Positions 1 through 7,134 of a DNA stretch of 64,000 nucleotides are shown here, piece by piece. Origin of the DNA: Pseudomonadota bacterium. Its GTDB lineage: Bacteria > Pseudomonadota > Gammaproteobacteria > Burkholderiales > Burkholderiaceae_B. Numbering within the stretch: the first letter of the stretch is position 1; each line of letters begins with the position of its first letter. The notes beneath the pieces were generated by a model. The model saw only the letters and a list, made by a program, of their open reading frames with translations. It made no database searches and had not been told where the DNA came from. The position numbers were made by a program, and so were the translations under genes. Where the stretch lies: assembly GCA_023439305.1 (NCBI GenBank), contig JAEXOO010000043.1:124001-188000 (forward strand), written 5' to 3'.

Positions 1-774
1 CCGGCCTTGTGCATCCCGCAAATAGCCGCCTTCGCCCCGCAGAGCCTCGGTCAGCAGGAAGGTGGCACCGGCAGTGCGCAGGCAAGTGGGGTGGAATTGA
101 ATGAATTCCAGGTCTTGAATGTGCGCGCCGACTCGCCACGCCAGGGCAATGCCGTCGCCCAGCGCTTCTGCCGGATTGGTGCTGTGGGAATACAGGCGTC
201 CTAGTCCGCCGGACGCCAGCACCACGCTGTCGGCGTGCAGTGTTTCATGGGTGCCCAGACGCCTGTCGTAGATGTCAACGCCGGCGACCTGTCCTTGTTC
301 GTCTTGACGCAGGGCCGTGACCTGGCAGTAGCGCCGCATGCCGATATGAACGGCGCTGGCCAGTTCGGCCTGCAGCGCCTGCATGATGGCCTGCCCGCTG
401 GCATCGGCGACGTGGGCGATGCGCCGCTGGCCATGACCGCCCTCGCGGGTCAAGTGCAGGGCGCCATCCGTACCGCGGTCAAAGGGTACGTTTCTGTCAA
501 GTAACCATTGCACCGCGTTCGGCCCAGCCTGCAGAATGTGGCGTACGACTTGCGGGTCGCCGTGGTGGGCGCCGGCGACCAGCGTGTCCTCCACATGTTG
601 TTCCAGGCTATCTTCTGGTCCTAGCGCCGCTGCCAGCCCTCCCAGGGCGCGCGGGCTGGCGCCGCAAGGCGCGGGAGAGTGGCTGAGCAGGGTCACCGAC
701 ACGGTGTTGGGGAGGGACAATGCCAGGGTGATGCCGGCCAGGCCGGCGCCCACGATGACGATGTGGGCTCCCAT
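1..774 (-). CDS. nadB: L-aspartate oxidase, C-terminus cut by window edge
   Basis: Translating the minus strand from the ATG at 774 gives an open frame to the window edge. It starts with a flavin-binding GxGxxG motif (VGAGLAG), then GGLAAALGPEDS, HVADASGQAI, ASGGLGRLY and FHPTCL, all landmarks of L-aspartate oxidase. The enzyme is a cytoplasmic flavoprotein that oxidises L-aspartate to iminoaspartate, the substrate NadA condenses with dihydroxyacetone phosphate to make quinolinate for NAD. About 258 codons are present; the family is usually 510-540 residues, so the rest lies left of base 1. The start overlaps the nadA stop by one base (TGATG), which points to translational coupling. Confidence 0.93.
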   Translation of the reverse strand, partial: MGAHIVIVGAGLAGITLALSLPNTVSVTLLSHSPAPCGASPRALGGLAAALGPEDSLEQHVEDTLVAGAHHGDPQVVRHILQAGPNAVQWLLDRNVPFDRGTDGALHLTREGGHGQRRIAHVADASGQAIMQALQAELASAVHIGMRRYCQVTALRQDEQGQVAGVDIYDRRLGTHETLHADSVVLASGGLGRLYSHSTNPAEALGDGIALAWRVGAHIQDLEFIQFHPTCLRTAGATFLLTEALRGEGGYLRDAQGR

Positions 775-1916
775 CAAGCGGCTCCCACGTTCTGGAACAA
801 GGTGCTGTGAGCGGCCAGGTCTGCCTGTACACGCAGGCTGGTTTGCCGGGCTGCTGCAAAGTCCAGCATGCGCTGCAGCGAGCGGCGGGCTTGTACCTGC
901 AGCGCGGGGTCTATCTGAACGCCGTCTTTCCCTTGCATCAGGCTGTCTTTCAGGGCATGCAGGGAGTTCAAGCCCATCCAGGGACAGTAGGCGCAGCTTT
1001 TGCAGGTGGCGCTGTCTCCGGCGGTGGGAGCGGCCAGAAAGGTTTTGCCAGGCGCTTGTTGGCGCAGGGCATGCAGAATGCCCTGGTCGGTGGCCACGAT
1101 GAACAGATCGGCGCTGCTGGCGCAGGCTGCCTTGATCAGTTGGGTCGTAGAGCCGACCACATGGGCCAGAGCGATGACGCTGGAAGGTGATTCTGGGTGC
1201 ACCAGCACGCGAGCCTGGGGGTGTTCCTTCATCAGGGCTTGCAAGGCATCGGCCTTGAATTCGTCATGGACGATGCAGGAGCCTTGCCACAGCAGCATGT
1301 CTGCTCCGGTCTGCTGCTGAATGTACGCGCCCAGGTGACGGTCCGGCGCCCATAGCACCTTTTCTCCGCGGGCGTGCAGATGGCGGACGATATCCAGCGC
1401 GATGGACGACGTTGCCACCCAGTCCGCCCGCGCCTTCACGGCGGCGCTGGTATTGGCATAGACCACCACCGTGCGGTCCGGGTGAGCGTCGCAGAATGCC
1501 CTGAAGTCATCTGGTGCGCAGCCCAGGTCCAGCGAGCAGGTGGCTTCTTCATGCACGGCCAGTACCCGCTTTTCAGGGCTCAATAGCTTGGCCGATTCGG
1601 CCATGAATCCGACGCCGGCCACTACTATGGTGCCGGCCGGATGCTCCTGCCCGAAGCGTGCCATCTCCAGCGAATCTCCCACACAGCCGCCGGTCTCCAG
1701 CGCCAGGTCTTGCACGTCGGGGTCGGTGTAGTAATGCGCTACCAAGACGGCGTCTTGCTGGCGCAGCAGGGTATTCAGCTCGGCTCTCAGGGCCTGGGCA
1801 GCGCCAAGGGCTGTGTGTGCAGGGTCGGGAACAGCTTGCCAGGCAGTGTGGCGCTGAAGTGTAGCCGCGGTGCCAGCCTGGGGTTGGCACACGTCGATGG
1901 GGTAGTGCTGAGCCAT
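774..1916 (-). CDS. nadA: Quinolinate synthase
   Basis: 380 residues. NadA makes quinolinate from iminoaspartate and dihydroxyacetone phosphate and carries an oxygen-sensitive [4Fe-4S] cluster. Family signatures are strong: VLVAHYYTDPDVQ, FMAESAKLLSPEK, ATCSLDLGC, VVVYANTSAAVKARADW, WAPDRHLG, WQGSCIVHDEF, HPESP, VGSTTQLI and SATCKSCAYCPWMGLNSL. The cluster cysteines come from the CSLDLGC, QGSC and CKSCAYC motifs. I chose the ATG at 1916, preceded by AAGGA. An ATG 99 bases further upstream lies inside an operator-like palindrome and adds an unrelated lysine-rich leader. It is first in an operon with nadB; nadC probably follows outside the window. Confidence 0.95.
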   Translation of the reverse strand: MAQHYPIDVCQPQAGTAATLQRHTAWQAVPDPAHTALGAAQALRAELNTLLRQQDAVLVAHYYTDPDVQDLALETGGCVGDSLEMARFGQEHPAGTIVVAGVGFMAESAKLLSPEKRVLAVHEEATCSLDLGCAPDDFRAFCDAHPDRTVVVYANTSAAVKARADWVATSSIALDIVRHLHARGEKVLWAPDRHLGAYIQQQTGADMLLWQGSCIVHDEFKADALQALMKEHPQARVLVHPESPSSVIALAHVVGSTTQLIKAACASSADLFIVATDQGILHALRQQAPGKTFLAAPTAGDSATCKSCAYCPWMGLNSLHALKDSLMQGKDGVQIDPALQVQARRSLQRMLDFAAARQTSLRVQADLAAHSTLFQNVGAA

Positions 1917-1927
1917 GCTTTTCCTTG

Positions 1928-1944
1928 ATGCTCGAAATGAGCAT
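1928..1944. promoter_or_regulatory. nadA operator, proximal copy
   Basis: Perfect inverted repeat ATGCTC-N5-GAGCAT, ending 12 bases upstream of the nadA ATG, so it covers the ribosome-binding or transcription-start region. The same design recurs at 1999-2015. Repression of nadA by a NAD-sensing regulator (NadQ- or NrtR-like) is inferred; no such regulator gene lies in the window. Confidence 0.6.
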
Positions 1945-1998
1945 AAATAATGAAAAAAAAGCCGGCAGACCTTATATTGCTTGCCTCCCGCCTTTGTT

Positions 1999-2015
1999 AT
2001 GCTTTTTTTGAGCAT
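1999..2015. promoter_or_regulatory. nadA operator, distal copy
   Basis: Near-perfect inverted repeat ATGCTT-N5-GAGCAT (extended TTATGC...GCATAA), with the same half-sites and spacing as the copy at 1928-1944. The centres are 71 bp apart. A possible -10-like TATAAG on the minus strand lies between the two copies (about 1972), so repressor bound at both would bracket the nadA promoter. Confidence 0.6.
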
Positions 2016-2130
2016 AATTTAAAAAAACAGTGGAAACAAGGGCTGTTTTATACATTGTGGAAATGTGCGCATGGGCGTCGCGCATATCGAAGGGGAGTCG
2101 GCCAGGCGGCGCGCTTCGCGCCGCCTGTTG

Positions 2131-3177
2131 TCACGGAGCCGGATTGGGAATGCGGCGATGTATGTCGTTTATCGCGTCGATCAGCTCCGGATCCAGCGTC
2201 ACGTCCACACTGGCGATATTCTCGCGTAATTGTTCCAGAGTAGTAGCCCCGATCAGATTGCTGCTGGTGAAGGCTTGCTGATTCACCCAGGCCAGGGCGA
2301 GCTGTGTAGGCGTCAATCCCCGCTGGCGGGCCAGTTCGTTGTAGGCCAGGGCGGCTTCGCGGGCGTTGGGTCCATCATATCGCTTGAAGCGTTCATAAAT
2401 CGTCAGCCGTCCATGGGCGGGCCGGGCGCCATGATCGTATTTGCCGGTCAGCACGCCCATGGCCAAGGGGGAGTACGCCAGCAAGCCGACGCCATCGTAA
2501 TGACAGAACTCCGACAGTCCTTCTTCAAAGACCCGATTCAGCAGGTTGTAGGGGTTCTGGATGGTGGCGATCAAGGGCAGATCGTGATGGCGGGCCAGTT
2601 CGATATAGCGCGCCACGCCCCAGGGTGTTTCGTTGGATACGCCGATATGGCGTACTTTGCCTTGACGCACGAAGTCCTGCAGCGCATTCAGGGTTTCTTC
2701 GATGGGAACCGTGTCTTCTTCTTTCCAGGGATAGCTGCGCTGGCCGAATGTGATGGTGCTGCGGTCGGGCCAGTGCAACTGATACAGATCCAGATAGTCG
2801 GTCTGCAGGCGGCGCAGACTGTCGTGAAGGGCTTGCTCCAGATTGGGGCGGTTCAAGCTGTTGGCGCCGTCGCGGATATGACCAGGACGTTTAGGGTCAC
2901 GCTGCGGACCGGCGATTTTGCTGGCCAGGATAATGTCTTTGCGGCGGCCGGTCTTGGCCAGCCAGGTGCCGATATACTGCTCAGTCAGCCCCTGTGTAGC
3001 GGCCGACGGTGGCACCGGGTACATCTCGGCCGTGTCTACCAGAGTGACCCCCAGTTCCAGAGCCAGATCCAGTTGCGCATGCGCGTCGGCCTCGCTGTTT
3101 TGCTCGCCGTAGGTCATGGTGCCCAGGCCGATCAGGCTGACATCCACATCCGTGTTGCCCAGCTTGCGGTATTTCAT
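2131..3177 (-). CDS. tas: Aldo/keto reductase, Tas family
   Basis: 348 residues, close to E. coli Tas (346). It is a TIM-barrel NADP(H)-dependent aldo/keto reductase. Visible family blocks are GLGTMTYGEQNSEADAHAQLD at the N-terminus, VDTAEMYPVPPSAATQGLTE (catalytic Asp/Tyr region), LASKIAGP, LQTDYLDLYQLHWPDR (His region), IGVSNETPWGV, TIQNPYNLLNR, LLAYSPLAMGVLTGKY and the C-terminal ATTLEQLRENI NADP-binding segment. The ATG at 3177 follows a GGAG and starts the conserved MKYRKLGNT; the open frame extends 150 codons upstream but that part is unrelated. It is monocistronic by appearance. The substrate is unknown. Confidence 0.9.
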   Translation of the reverse strand: MKYRKLGNTDVDVSLIGLGTMTYGEQNSEADAHAQLDLALELGVTLVDTAEMYPVPPSAATQGLTEQYIGTWLAKTGRRKDIILASKIAGPQRDPKRPGHIRDGANSLNRPNLEQALHDSLRRLQTDYLDLYQLHWPDRSTITFGQRSYPWKEEDTVPIEETLNALQDFVRQGKVRHIGVSNETPWGVARYIELARHHDLPLIATIQNPYNLLNRVFEEGLSEFCHYDGVGLLAYSPLAMGVLTGKYDHGARPAHGRLTIYERFKRYDGPNAREAALAYNELARQRGLTPTQLALAWVNQQAFTSSNLIGATTLEQLRENIASVDVTLDPELIDAINDIHRRIPNPAP

Positions 3178-3322
3178 TCCCTCGACTCCAGAAAACGCAG
3201 GGCCGGGCGGCCCTACAAAAGCAACATGGTAGCGTGTTTTTTGTTGGGCCCTGTTGCTTGACCCTGAGCGCAGGTGGCTTTTAAGACGCTGTTTTGTCCT
3301 AGGTCTGGGTTCAGTCGTGGAC

Positions 3323-3346
3323 AAAAAAACGGCTCTGAAAGAGCCG
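3323..3346 (-). terminator. Intrinsic terminator after the YkgJ-family gene
   Basis: On the minus strand a CGGCTCT/AGAGCCG stem with a 3-base loop (3330-3346) is followed by seven U (3323-3329). It lies 32 bases past the stop of the gene at 3378-3872 and separates it from tas. Confidence 0.75.
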
Positions 3347-3377
3347 GTCGGGGAGGGCGCCTCGTGGCAAGAGTGTC

Positions 3378-3872
3378 TTATGCCGCCTTGTCGTGCTCGG
3401 GCGTGGACGGAGTCTGGGGAGCGGGGCGATGGGGCAGCGGCGGCAGACCATGGTTGGCGCGTAGGCGCTGGCAATCTGGGTTGGGACTGCCATCGGCTTC
3501 CCAGATCTGGTAGTCGCGGCAGGGATTGGGCCGGTCCAGATAGATGGCACAGTGAATGCCGGGCTGGCCCAGTGTGCCGCGCAGCGCAATGCAGCGACCG
3601 CCGCCTTGCTCTGTTCCTTTCATACAAGCCCGCAGTGGGCCGATCTGTGTGGTCAGCTCTACAGGCACTGTGCCGCCGGTTTCGCCGGCCAGCTCGCCGC
3701 TATAGAAAGAAACCCGAAAATGAGAGCAACAGACACCGCAGCTCAGGCAGGGGTTCTCGTCAAAGACCTCGTCATTGGGCGGATCGTAGCGAACAGGATC
3801 CAGAGGGCTTTCCTGCACGCCAGGCAGATCACGCAAATCGGTCGGGAGGGGGGGCAGATGAGAGGAGGTCAT
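3378..3872 (-). CDS. YkgJ family cysteine cluster protein
   Basis: 164 residues. The CLSCGVCCSHFRVSF motif at about 43-57, followed by RC, HC and PCRDYQIWE and a further C, is the cysteine pattern of the YkgJ/UPF0153 family, thought to bind zinc or an iron-sulfur cluster. The biochemical role of the family is unknown. There is no signal peptide or membrane segment, so it should be cytoplasmic. The ATG at 3872 has a poor ribosome-binding site. The C-terminus (PPLPHRPAPQTPSTPEHD) is proline-rich and probably disordered. It stands alone and ends in a good terminator. Confidence 0.8.
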   Translation of the reverse strand: MTSSHLPPLPTDLRDLPGVQESPLDPVRYDPPNDEVFDENPCLSCGVCCSHFRVSFYSGELAGETGGTVPVELTTQIGPLRACMKGTEQGGGRCIALRGTLGQPGIHCAIYLDRPNPCRDYQIWEADGSPNPDCQRLRANHGLPPLPHRPAPQTPSTPEHDKAA

Positions 3873-4203
3873 GACGAAAAAGTCCCGGTACAGACGCGTA
3901 CCCGATCGGGCCCGATACGCATCCAGAGCGTAAAGCAGATATTCTATTTTTGCGCCGAAATCCTGAATAGAAAAATCTGCACGCCTGCGCGATGGTGATG
4001 CGGCTCAGAGACAAATCATTTGTATCTATATGTATCGAATTCCTTGGGCGCTGAAATTAGCCGCCTAGCAGGGAAAAATTGAATTTTCATGATTAATTCT
4101 TGTGAAACAATAGCTTAAGTGTTTTTTGAGTGGATTTTTGTGCCGTGTGGGGACTGGGGGAAATAAAAAAATCACTTTTTTTGAGGAATTTCACACAAAA
4201 GTG
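3873..4203. other. Gene-free gap, AT-rich towards its right end
   Basis: No convincing coding sequence on either strand. A 12-bp perfect palindrome ATCGGGCCCGAT lies at 3905-3916, upstream of the YkgJ gene. From about 4020 the sequence becomes clearly AT-rich up to the tRNA promoter. I see no RNA gene or repeat. Confidence 0.5.
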
Positions 4204-4233
4204 TTGACAGCATCTTCGTAGAAGGACTATTAT
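4204..4233 (+). promoter_or_regulatory. Sigma-70 promoter of tRNA-Val
   Basis: A consensus -35 TTGACA (4204-4209) and a -10 TATTAT (4228-4233) are separated by 18 bp. The -10 ends 16 bases before the mature tRNA 5' end. Confidence 0.8.
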
Positions 4234-4249
4234 TTCATTTCTTCACCGC

Positions 4250-4326
4250 AGGCGGTTAGCTCAGTTGGTTAGAGCGCTACGTTGACATCGTAGAGGTCGC
4301 TGGTTCGAATCCAGTACTGCCTACCA
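4250..4326 (+). tRNA. tRNA-Val (anticodon GAC)
   Basis: The cloverleaf folds by hand. The acceptor stem AGGCGGU/ACUGCCU has one G-U pair. The D-arm is GCUC/GAGC, the anticodon stem CUACG/CGUAG with loop UUGACAU, and the T-arm CUGG-UUCGAAUC-CAG. The anticodon is GAC, reading GUC/GUU valine codons. An ACCA end is encoded. It is the likely integration site of the eroded island to its right, since a P4-type integrase remnant lies 160 bp downstream. Confidence 0.95.
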
Positions 4327-4361
4327 GAATACATGCACACAGCTCCAAGCTGTGCCAAGAA

Positions 4362-4394
4362 AAGCCCCAAAGATCAATGCTTTGGGGCTTTTTT
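4362..4394 (+). terminator. Intrinsic terminator after tRNA-Val
   Basis: An 11-bp stem AAGCCCCAAAG/CTTTGGGGCTT with a 7-base loop is followed by six T. The flanking A-run means it could also stop minus-strand transcripts coming from the integrase remnant. Confidence 0.85.
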
Positions 4395-4420
4395 GTTGCT
4401 CGTCGTTCCAAACTGCGCCA
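4395..4420. repeat. Left copy of an imperfect direct repeat (att-like)
   Basis: The stretch from TTGCTCGTCGTTCC through the adjoining GCGCCA is repeated at 8254-8281 with about four substitutions and one indel over 29 positions. A shorter related copy, TCCAAGCTGTGCCA, lies at 4344-4357 next to the tRNA. The copies sit outside the integrase remnant on one side and beyond the VOC pseudogene on the other, as expected of old attachment or duplication scars. Confidence 0.45.
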
Positions 4421-4486
4421 AGCCAGTCCCAGATCGTTTGGGGGTATGGATGGGGGTATGGTGTAACAGGAATGGGGGTATGGAAA

Positions 4487-5120
4487 TTACGAGGCTTTTT
4501 CGAGCTGCTCGTCCAAGTAATCCGACCACCATTGCATGAGGTTTTTGCGCTCGTCGAGGTACATGGCGTGGTTGTATGCGCGTCGAACCTTGTTTCTGTC
4601 GCGGTGCGCCAGCTGCCGCTCGATAGCATCGGGACGAAACCCACTGCGCTCGTTCATGATCGTCGAGGCCAGTCCCCGGAAGCCGTGGCCAGTCTGAAGC
4701 TGCTCGTACCCCATAATTTTCAATGCCTTGTTCATCGTGTCGCTGCTCATGACGGCACCACGTCGGTTGTGGACGTTCGGGAACAGGTATTGAAAGTGGC
4801 CCGAGTGCTGGCGCAAGCTTTCCAATACTGCCAGCGCCTGAGTCGATAGCGGCACGATGTGATCCGGTGCGCTCTGCTTTTGTGCCAGGCGCCCCTTCAT
4901 GCGCTCGCCCGGTATCAGCCATAAGGCGTTCTTCCAGTCGATCTCACTCTACTGAGCCCAAAGCAGTTCGTTGGTCCGTGGGAAGGTGCGCATCATCAAC
5001 TTGATGGCCAGCCGCGTCTCTGGTCTGCCGTGATAGCGCTCAACGTTGGTGAGCAGGGCGGGGAGGTCCGTTTCTCCAACGTGCGGAGCCATGCCATGAG
5101 CGGCTTGCCTGCACGTTTAT
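4487..5120 (-). pseudogene. P4-type tyrosine recombinase (integrase), decayed C-terminal remnant
   Basis: Minus-strand translation gives the C-terminal half of a P4-like site-specific integrase. In order: ALLTNVERYHGRPETRLAIKLMMRTFPRTNELLWAQ, an in-frame TAG near 4951, then SEIDWKNALWLIPGERMK, HIVPLSTQALAVL, YLFPN, GHGFRGLASTIMNE and IERQLAHRDRNKVRRAYNHAMYLDERKNLMQWWSDYL. The catalytic RTNEL arginine, HGFR and the C-terminal Tyr region are recognisable. In relatives a Trp precedes SEID, so the stop is plausibly TGG to TAG. The N-terminal arm-binding and core domains are missing and nothing recognisable continues upstream of about 5120. It sits beside tRNA-Val, the usual target of this family. 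Confidence 0.85.
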
Positions 5121-5253
5121 AGATTGCGCCGTCGGGCCTTGGCTCGTGAAACATCAGGGGGGTTGATAGCATGAATGTCACGCTTCAGGATAATGTAACG
5201 ACATATTTGTTAGTGATAAAATCGCGCATTTAACGGCTTTAAATAGATAAAGA

Positions 5254-5736
5254 ATGAGAAAATTAAATGCACTCGCAATAGGTGCCATCGCGCTTGGCAT
5301 GGCGATAGGTAGCGCCAAAGCTCAGGCGCAGCTCTCTTGTGAGCAGCAAGTGAGAGAGCTTAACCAATTTCTATCAGAGCACGGGCAGCCTGCCATCAAT
5401 GATGTGAATGCACTCGCAAATGTGCTTCGACAAATAAAGCGGTATGAAAGGCTTCCTTCTCATTACATTACTATTGATGAGGCTAAGAGGCAGGGGTGGT
5501 CTGGGAGAAGCTCAGATAGTCTGTGGGGACTTAGCGCAACCAACAGGAAGTTGATAGGTGGTGAACCCTTCAGAGGCTCAAGCTTGCCTAGTAATGTGCA
5601 ATGGCGAAGTGCTGATATTGATGTTTCTCGGGGCTATCGTGGCCATAAGAGGTTGATTTACAGCGTCAAAAGCTCTAAAAGATTCGTCACCGTTGATGAG
5701 TATCAGCATTTTGTCGAGCTATCTCCCTGCAATTAA
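5254..5736 (+). CDS. Secreted barnase-like (RNase N1/T1 fold) protein with altered active site
   Basis: 160 residues. The N-terminal 25 residues form a Sec signal peptide ending near AKAQA. Residues 55-155 align with barnase: LPSHYITIDEAKRQGW, KLIGGEPF, LP, WRSADID, GYRGHKRLIYS, RFVTVDEYQHF. Barnase is an extracellular guanyl-preferring RNase whose catalysts are Glu73, Arg83, Arg87 and His102. Here the arginines are kept (Arg129, Arg133), but the Glu position is Ser119 and the His position Glu149. Cys29 and Cys159 could form a disulfide. No barstar-like inhibitor gene is nearby. The gene is more AT-rich than its surroundings, suggesting transfer. Either it is inactive, or it uses different chemistry. 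Confidence 0.75.
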   Translation: MRKLNALAIGAIALGMAIGSAKAQAQLSCEQQVRELNQFLSEHGQPAINDVNALANVLRQIKRYERLPSHYITIDEAKRQGWSGRSSDSLWGLSATNRKLIGGEPFRGSSLPSNVQWRSADIDVSRGYRGHKRLIYSVKSSKRFVTVDEYQHFVELSPCN

Positions 5737-5747
5737 ATAGGTTTGGT

Positions 5748-6206
5748 TTGTTGCGTCCATGTGGTGCCCCTATTGCGAAGGGCGGGGCGCTACTTGGCTG
5801 TAGGCTGGGCGATCTTATGCTGGCATTCGCCCTTGTAGCCGCAATGCTTCATGCCGACGATAATCTTTCCGCACATGGCGCCAGGGCGGATGCCGCCGGG
5901 CGCACGATGGCATTCCGCGAATTCACTGACATCCTGGAGCTGCTGTTCCACGTCATTAAGGTGAGTTTCTCAGGCCCTTTGGGGGGGGGCTCAGTTGTTC
6001 CTGAGCCGAATCCAACCAGGCCAGTTGGGCGCTATCGCCCGGAAATCAAGCGGGAATTCCTGATTTGGCGGCCGGTTATGGCGGGGCGGGCCAGCGTTGG
6101 CGAGATCCGCCGGCGGGAGGTCCTGCTGCTCGACCTGAACAAACTCAACCATCTCATGGACGCCGAGGCAGCCGCAGAGATCGCAGCACATGAGAAGGGA
6201 AAATAG
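5748..6206 (+). CDS. Hypothetical protein, possibly composite phage-derived remnant
   Basis: The open frame runs 152 codons. The C-terminal 60 residues (REFLIWRPVMAGRASVGEIRRREVLLLDLNKLNHLMDAEAAAEIAAHEK) look like a genuine small helical protein and faintly recall phage tail-assembly-type small proteins. The N-terminal half is less convincing and overlaps an antisense candidate (5790-5951). A run of nine G (5981-5989) lies at the junction, where a frameshift may have joined two reading frames. No ribosome-binding site supports the ATG-like starts. Function is not recognised. Confidence 0.3.
   Translation: MLRPCGAPIAKGGALLGCRLGDLMLAFALVAAMLHADDNLSAHGARADAAGRTMAFREFTDILELLFHVIKVSFSGPLGGGSVVPEPNPTRPVGRYRPEIKREFLIWRPVMAGRASVGEIRRREVLLLDLNKLNHLMDAEAAAEIAAHEKGK
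5790..5951 (-). CDS. Candidate 53-residue cysteine-rich (zinc-finger-like) protein
   Basis: A minus-strand frame from a GTG at 5951 gives 53 residues with C-H near 14-15, then MCGK, MKHCGYKGEC and H: four cysteines and a histidine spaced like a small zinc site. The composition (Gly, Lys, Cys clusters) looks more protein-like than the overlapping plus-strand frame. Against it, the ribosome-binding site is weak, there is no ATG, and a stop lies just upstream, so it may be a truncated remnant of a longer mobile-element gene. Confidence 0.3.
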   Translation of the reverse strand: MEQQLQDVSEFAECHRAPGGIRPGAMCGKIIVGMKHCGYKGECQHKIAQPTAK

Positions 6207-6208
6207 TT

Positions 6209-6222
6209 ACTGATCGATCAGT
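6209..6222. repeat. Perfect 14-bp palindrome
   Basis: ACTGATCGATCAGT, extended by one wobble and one A-T pair. It lies just after the stop of the frame ending at 6206 and about 190 bp before the small basic gene at 6414. There is no U-tract, so it is not an intrinsic terminator. It could be an operator or a recombination scar. Confidence 0.4.
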
Positions 6223-6413
6223 GACATGTTGGTACGCCGTTTATCGCTATTGATGCGCTACGTGGAGACAGAGGCCGCCACCTGGGAGTGGAATTGCGGG
6301 AAGTAGCGGCTTCGTCTGGTATAAATGAGCCCTTCACTGGGTATGTGTCATCGACCCATTGAAGCCGTGTGAACGATAAACAAAATCAAGCTAACCAAAC
6401 TGGAGAGATTTCC

Positions 6414-6581
6414 ATGGGCACCAAAATTTTTACTGAAGCCGACCGTAAGCGTACTGCTCCTCCTACACCTCCCAAGGGCGTTACCCTGAGTATGAAAACG
6501 CGGGGTCAACGTGTTAGCCAGGAGCGTGGCGCGCATACTCGCAGCAAGAAGAGTCCCGGCAAGCGCGCACATTCGGGCTAA
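6414..6581 (+). CDS. Small basic protein of unknown function
   Basis: 55 residues, MGTKIFTEADRKRT followed by a Pro/Thr stretch, then a Lys/Arg/Ser-rich tail ending KKSPGKRAHSG. The ATG at 6414 has a good GGAGAG eight bases upstream, better than the longer in-frame start at 6369. It has no membrane segment or signal peptide, carries a high positive charge and is probably disordered, compatible with nucleic-acid or ribosome association, but no family is recognised. The composition resembles other small basic peptides nearby (8932-9090, 10732-10839). Confidence 0.55.
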   Translation: MGTKIFTEADRKRTAPPTPPKGVTLSMKTRGQRVSQERGAHTRSKKSPGKRAHSG

Positions 6582-6766
6582 TTTCTGGGGGTAGGTTGGC
6601 ACCAGCCTCCTTCTGCCTGCCTAGTGATGCCGCTGACTCTAGGTCTTCGCGCTTATAAGATCGGTGGCGTCCAGCATCTCCTACTCCCGCATACCGGCGC
6701 CGCCTCGGGCATCAGAACGACAGACCGCCGGTCGCGCACACCCAACATGTCACTGCCACCAGATGT

Positions 6767-6792
6767 AAAAAAAGCCCGCTTTGCAGTCGGGC
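6767..6792 (-). terminator. Intrinsic terminator of the zinc-ribbon gene
   Basis: Minus strand: GCCCG/CGGGC stem (6774-6792) followed by seven U (6767-6773), about 28 bases after the stop of the gene at 6820-7134. Confidence 0.7.
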
Positions 6793-6819
6793 CCCTTATC
6801 CTGTGTTAGTGGTCAACAG

Positions 6820-7134
6820 TCATCGCATCGACCCCTTGAAAATCCGCACTGGCTCAAATCTGGCTCGCGCGGGCGATGCGGTAGGGGAGTTCTCCCAGTA
6901 GCTTTCAAGGTTGCCGATCCATAGTTTGAAGCCCTGGCACGACTCCCATTTGTCTTTTTGGTAGAGCCAATGCGTCAAGCAGACTGAGCATCGGTACAGA
7001 CGTCGCACGCCATGTGAACCGCAACGCTCAAAATCTGTCACTGGTTCCATGTTGATGTGAAGTGGGGTGTGCGGCGTAGAAAGCGGCAGCGCTTGGCACA
7101 AGGTACACATCGTGTTGTGATCCAACTGGCTCAT
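6820..7134 (-). CDS. Small zinc-ribbon-like protein, copy 1
   Basis: 104 residues. Two CxxC knuckles, TMCTLCQ near residue 9 and YRCSVCLTHWLYQKDKW near 49, suggest a zinc ribbon; the HWLYQ-DKW segment is highly specific. A paralogue with the same layout lies at 9787-10167 (TMCIMCQ, YRCAVCHTHWLYQQDKW, GFKLWSGDLDSY). The ATG at 7134 follows GGGAGGGAAATT, an excellent ribosome-binding site; the longer open frame upstream lacks one. No signal peptide, so probably cytoplasmic. Function unknown. Confidence 0.7.
   Translation of the reverse strand: MSQLDHNTMCTLCQALPLSTPHTPLHINMEPVTDFERCGSHGVRRLYRCSVCLTHWLYQKDKWESCQGFKLWIGNLESYWENSPTASPARARFEPVRIFKGSMR

Noticed and set aside
1917..2015. N-terminal extension of NadA
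   Set aside because: The upstream ATG lies inside an operator-like palindrome and the added residues are unrelated to the family.
2230..3261. Long plus-strand open frame antisense to tas
   Set aside because: It is the shadow of a GC-rich minus-strand gene with strong family matches; no ribosome-binding site or motifs.
5182..5253. N-terminal half of the integrase
   Set aside because: No frame in this AT-rich stretch continues the integrase; the 5' part is lost.
5737..6206. Barstar-type inhibitor for the barnase-like protein
   Set aside because: The adjacent frames show no barstar features (acidic helix, Barstar fold motifs).
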